DNA of 64,000 nucleotides from Mesorhizobium amorphae (GTDB lineage Bacteria; Pseudomonadota; Alphaproteobacteria; Rhizobiales; Rhizobiaceae): contig NZ_JHQS01000063.1 of NCBI RefSeq assembly GCF_014843845.1, positions 51,972 to 115,971 on the forward strand, in the 5' to 3' direction. This document shows, piece after piece, positions 62,055-64,000 of this stretch (within the stretch, counting starts at the first letter, position 1; each line of letters begins with the position of its first letter). Position numbers and translations under genes: made by a program. The notes under the pieces were generated by a model. It was not told where the DNA came from. It did not search any database and saw only the letters and a list, made by a program, of their open reading frames with translations.

Positions 62055-64000
62055 TCAAAGCACGAAGTCGCTCGCTGTCAGTCCGAGCCCGGTACCCGTC
62101 AGCGTGATCTGCAAATCGGGAGTTGCGTTGCCGTTCACGTCGGCACGGACGATCGTGTTGCCGCCGACTTCCGACCAGGTGATGCTGTTGGCGACGGTGG
62201 CTGCATTCTGCCCTCCGAACAGGAAAGCCTGATCGCCGGGGCTTCCACTGGCGTCGATCGAGGAGAGATCGATCTTGTCGGTGCCGTGCACGAAGTCGGT
62301 GATGGTGTCGAAACTTGCCGGCGTGGATTCCGAGGCTGCGCCATAGTTGAAGGTGTCGGATCCGATGCCGCCTGTGAGCGTGTCGACCCCGGCACCGCCT
62401 GTCAGCGTGTCGTTGCCGTCGCCGCCGACGAGCGTGTCATTGTCGCCGGCACCCAAGAGCGTATCGTTGCCTGTACCGCCGACAACCAAGTCGTTGCCGG
62501 CTCCGCCGTTGATCGTGCTGTCGTCGCCGCCGTTACCGAAGAGGAGATCGTTGCCGTTTCCCCCGGTCAGAGTCTGCCCCGCCGAAGTGGAGGCGATGAC
62601 GTCATCGGTGCCGCCGCCCGACAAGGTCGTTTGCAGTCTGTAGGAAGTCGTGCTCAGCGCATAGCCGTACACGGTGCCGCCGTTTGTGAATTGTATGCTC
62701 TCGACGTTGCCGCTTCCGATATATTGATCGCGGATTGTGATCTCGGTGGTTCCGACATTGACAACGAGATCGTTGGCCACTCTCTCGAAGTTCAGTGTTC
62801 CGATGGCCGTGCTGTTCAACGGTGCGCTGGTCAAGATTTGAATACTGTCGCCGCCGCTGCCGGCATCCGAGATGATGTCTTCGCCATCTGCCAGGCCGAA
62901 CTGGTAAGTGTCGTTGCCACTGCCGCCGAGGAGAACATCGTTGCCCGCTCCCCCGACGAGAGTCGCTCCGCCGTTCGAACTGATGAGGATGTTGTCGCCC
63001 GCGGTTCCGTCGAGCGTGCCGACAATATCCTGATTGACTGTTACCAGTCCCGGCGCGCCAACGGTCGTTCCATCAGTGGCCGTGTAGGTGAATGTTCCTC
63101 CCGCGGGCGCGGCGTCGGTGAAGGTTACGGTGCCGTTTGCACCGGTACCCGGAGTGTGGGAGACAGTGCCTCCCGTCGCGGAGCCTGCGCCCGACACATC
63201 GATTGGCGAGCCAATGTCGTTCGCAATAAGCGCCCACTCCGGGATGTTGATCGCGCTTCCCAATCCCAGATTGGTGATGACGTTGTCGCCAGTGGCGGTC
63301 GGCCCATCACTCGTACCAAGAATGTCGATGTGCACCGAGGTCTGGGTGCCGTCGGCGCTGAGCACGTTGAAGTCTTCGGTGTAATGCTGGCCGGCGACGA
63401 ACTCGTCATGAGCCGAGGAGGCAGTATAGGTCCAGGCGCCCGCCGCATTGATGGCGAAGGTCCCGTAACTGCCCACTGTCCCAGCCTGGGCGGCAAAGGT
63501 TATCGGACTGTCGACATCTGAGATGGTCAGCGTGCCGCTGGTCGAGATGTCGGCGGCTGTGTTGCCTTCCGTTAGGTTGACCGAGGCTGAGGAGAGCACC
63601 GCCGCGTCGTTGGCGCCATGGATAGTGATGTCGATCACCTGCTGTGTGCCGTCGACGGTCGTGACCGTCACTAGCTCATGCAGGGTGGTGTTCGCTCCGA
63701 TGCTGTTGAGCGCCTGAACGTCAGCGTTGTTGTCGTCGAGCGTATAGCTCCAGGTGCCGTTTGCATCGATCGAGAAGGTGCCATAGGTCTTGGCGACGGC
63801 TGCCTGCGTGTTGAAGGTCGCCGCATTGTCGACGTCGGTTGCATTGAGATCGCCGGAGGCCGTGGCATCGCCGGGCGTGCCATTGGCGACACCGCTCTTT
63901 TCCGTGACGGAGGTGTCCTCGGCACCGTTGACCGTGATGATGGCGGCATCGTTGGCGCCGTTGATCGAGATGGTGATCACCTGCTGGGTGCCGTCGGCGG
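62055..64000 (-). CDS. Large RTX/VCBS-repeat secreted protein (N-terminal part outside window)
   Basis: Visible part is about 648 residues; the frame is open at the right edge (codons reading ADGTQQV continue beyond the GTG at 63980). Two VCBS/cadherin-like repeats (YGTFSIDANGTWSYTLDDNNA and YGTFAINAAGAWTYTASS, each with GANDAA linkers), then a third bacterial Ig-like/DystroG-type stretch. Calcium-binding GGxGxD nonapeptides follow in two blocks (GGAGNDVLLGGSGND, GGNGNDLLFGNGGDD, then GGDGNDTLTGGAG). The C-terminus (FDTITDFVHGTDKIDLSSIDA, ending SDFVL) is the serralysin-type type I secretion signal. Likely an adhesin or surface-matrix protein. Confidence 0.93.
   Translation of the reverse strand, partial: ADGTQQVITISINGANDAAIITVNGAEDTSVTEKSGVANGTPGDATASGDLNATDVDNAATFNTQAAVAKTYGTFSIDANGTWSYTLDDNNADVQALNSIGANTTLHELVTVTTVDGTQQVIDITIHGANDAAVLSSASVNLTEGNTAADISTSGTLTISDVDSPITFAAQAGTVGSYGTFAINAAGAWTYTASSAHDEFVAGQHYTEDFNVLSADGTQTSVHIDILGTSDGPTATGDNVITNLGLGSAINIPEWALIANDIGSPIDVSGAGSATGGTVSHTPGTGANGTVTFTDAAPAGGTFTYTATDGTTVGAPGLVTVNQDIVGTLDGTAGDNILISSNGGATLVGGAGNDVLLGGSGNDTYQFGLADGEDIISDAGSGGDSIQILTSAPLNSTAIGTLNFERVANDLVVNVGTTEITIRDQYIGSGNVESIQFTNGGTVYGYALSTTSYRLQTTLSGGGTDDVIASTSAGQTLTGGNGNDLLFGNGGDDSTINGGAGNDLVVGGTGNDTLLGAGDNDTLVGGDGNDTLTGGAGVDTLTGGIGSDTFNYGAASESTPASFDTITDFVHGTDKIDLSSIDASGSPGDQAFLFGGQNAATVANSITWSEVGGNTIVRADVNGNATPDLQITLTGTGLGLTASDFVL

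Noticed and set aside
1..64000. tRNA, rRNA, insertion sequences, integrases, CRISPR
   Set aside because: Scanning by eye found no clover-leaf candidate with TTCGA-type arm plus flanking stems, no transposase-like protein and no regular repeat-spacer array; a tRNAscan run would be the decisive test.

Overview
GC-rich DNA (tight gene packing, many ATGA/GTGA/TTGA stop-start overlaps, long antisense open frames) that looks like a chromosomal segment of an alphaproteobacterium of the order Hyphomicrobiales (Rhizobiales). A Mesorhizobium-like organism is my best guess, from the style of the type VI secretion (T6SS) genes, a second short FtsZ, a SapC-family protein and an IalB-like remnant. The genus is inference only.

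Positions 1-15170: the 3' part of an OmpA-family gene; a caspase-fold (C14) protein; a membrane-anchored fusion of an M23 endopeptidase with a lytic-transglycosylase-like domain; a DUF1036 protein; then a T6SS regulatory and membrane arm on the minus strand: FHA protein, TssL1 (DotU+OmpA), TssM1, a 51-codon ORF, PP2C phosphatase PppA and the transmembrane Ser/Thr kinase PpkA.

Positions 15461-23430: effector and loading genes. VgrG, a DUF6484 protein and a TIGR02270 (HEAT-like) protein are on the plus strand. Opposite them are TagF, a DUF2169 adaptor, a ketosynthase-like protein without catalytic residues, a PAAR-like DUF4150 protein with an HNH-like C-terminal domain (putative nuclease effector), and an SMI1/KNR4 protein (putative immunity).

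Positions 23427-42049: the structural T6SS operon on the minus strand (TssA-TssB-TssC-Hcp-TssE-TssF-TssG-FHA-TssJ-TssK-TssL2-TssM2-TagF), with ClpV (TssH) divergent from tssA. The locus thus carries a complete T6SS with two TssL/TssM pairs, two FHA proteins and kinase/phosphatase control.

Positions 42118-57137: an orphan FtsZ lacking the C-terminal tail, then an exopolysaccharide cluster: two acyltransferase-like proteins, Wzy-like polymerase, GH5 glycanase, GumC/Wzc-like copolymerase with a degenerate kinase domain, Wzx-like flippase, GT4 glycosyltransferase, a beta-propeller protein of the glucosamine inositolphosphorylceramide transferase family, an FAD oxidoreductase and a WecG/TagA/CpsF glycosyltransferase. 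No initiating phosphoglycosyltransferase is visible.

Positions 57416-64000: a SapC-family protein, a frameshifted IalB-like remnant, and a type I secretion pair (HlyD adaptor, PrtD-type ABC exporter) beside the C-terminal part of a large VCBS/RTX protein, its probable substrate, cut by the window end. No TolC is present. No rRNA, tRNA, CRISPR or insertion sequence was recognised.
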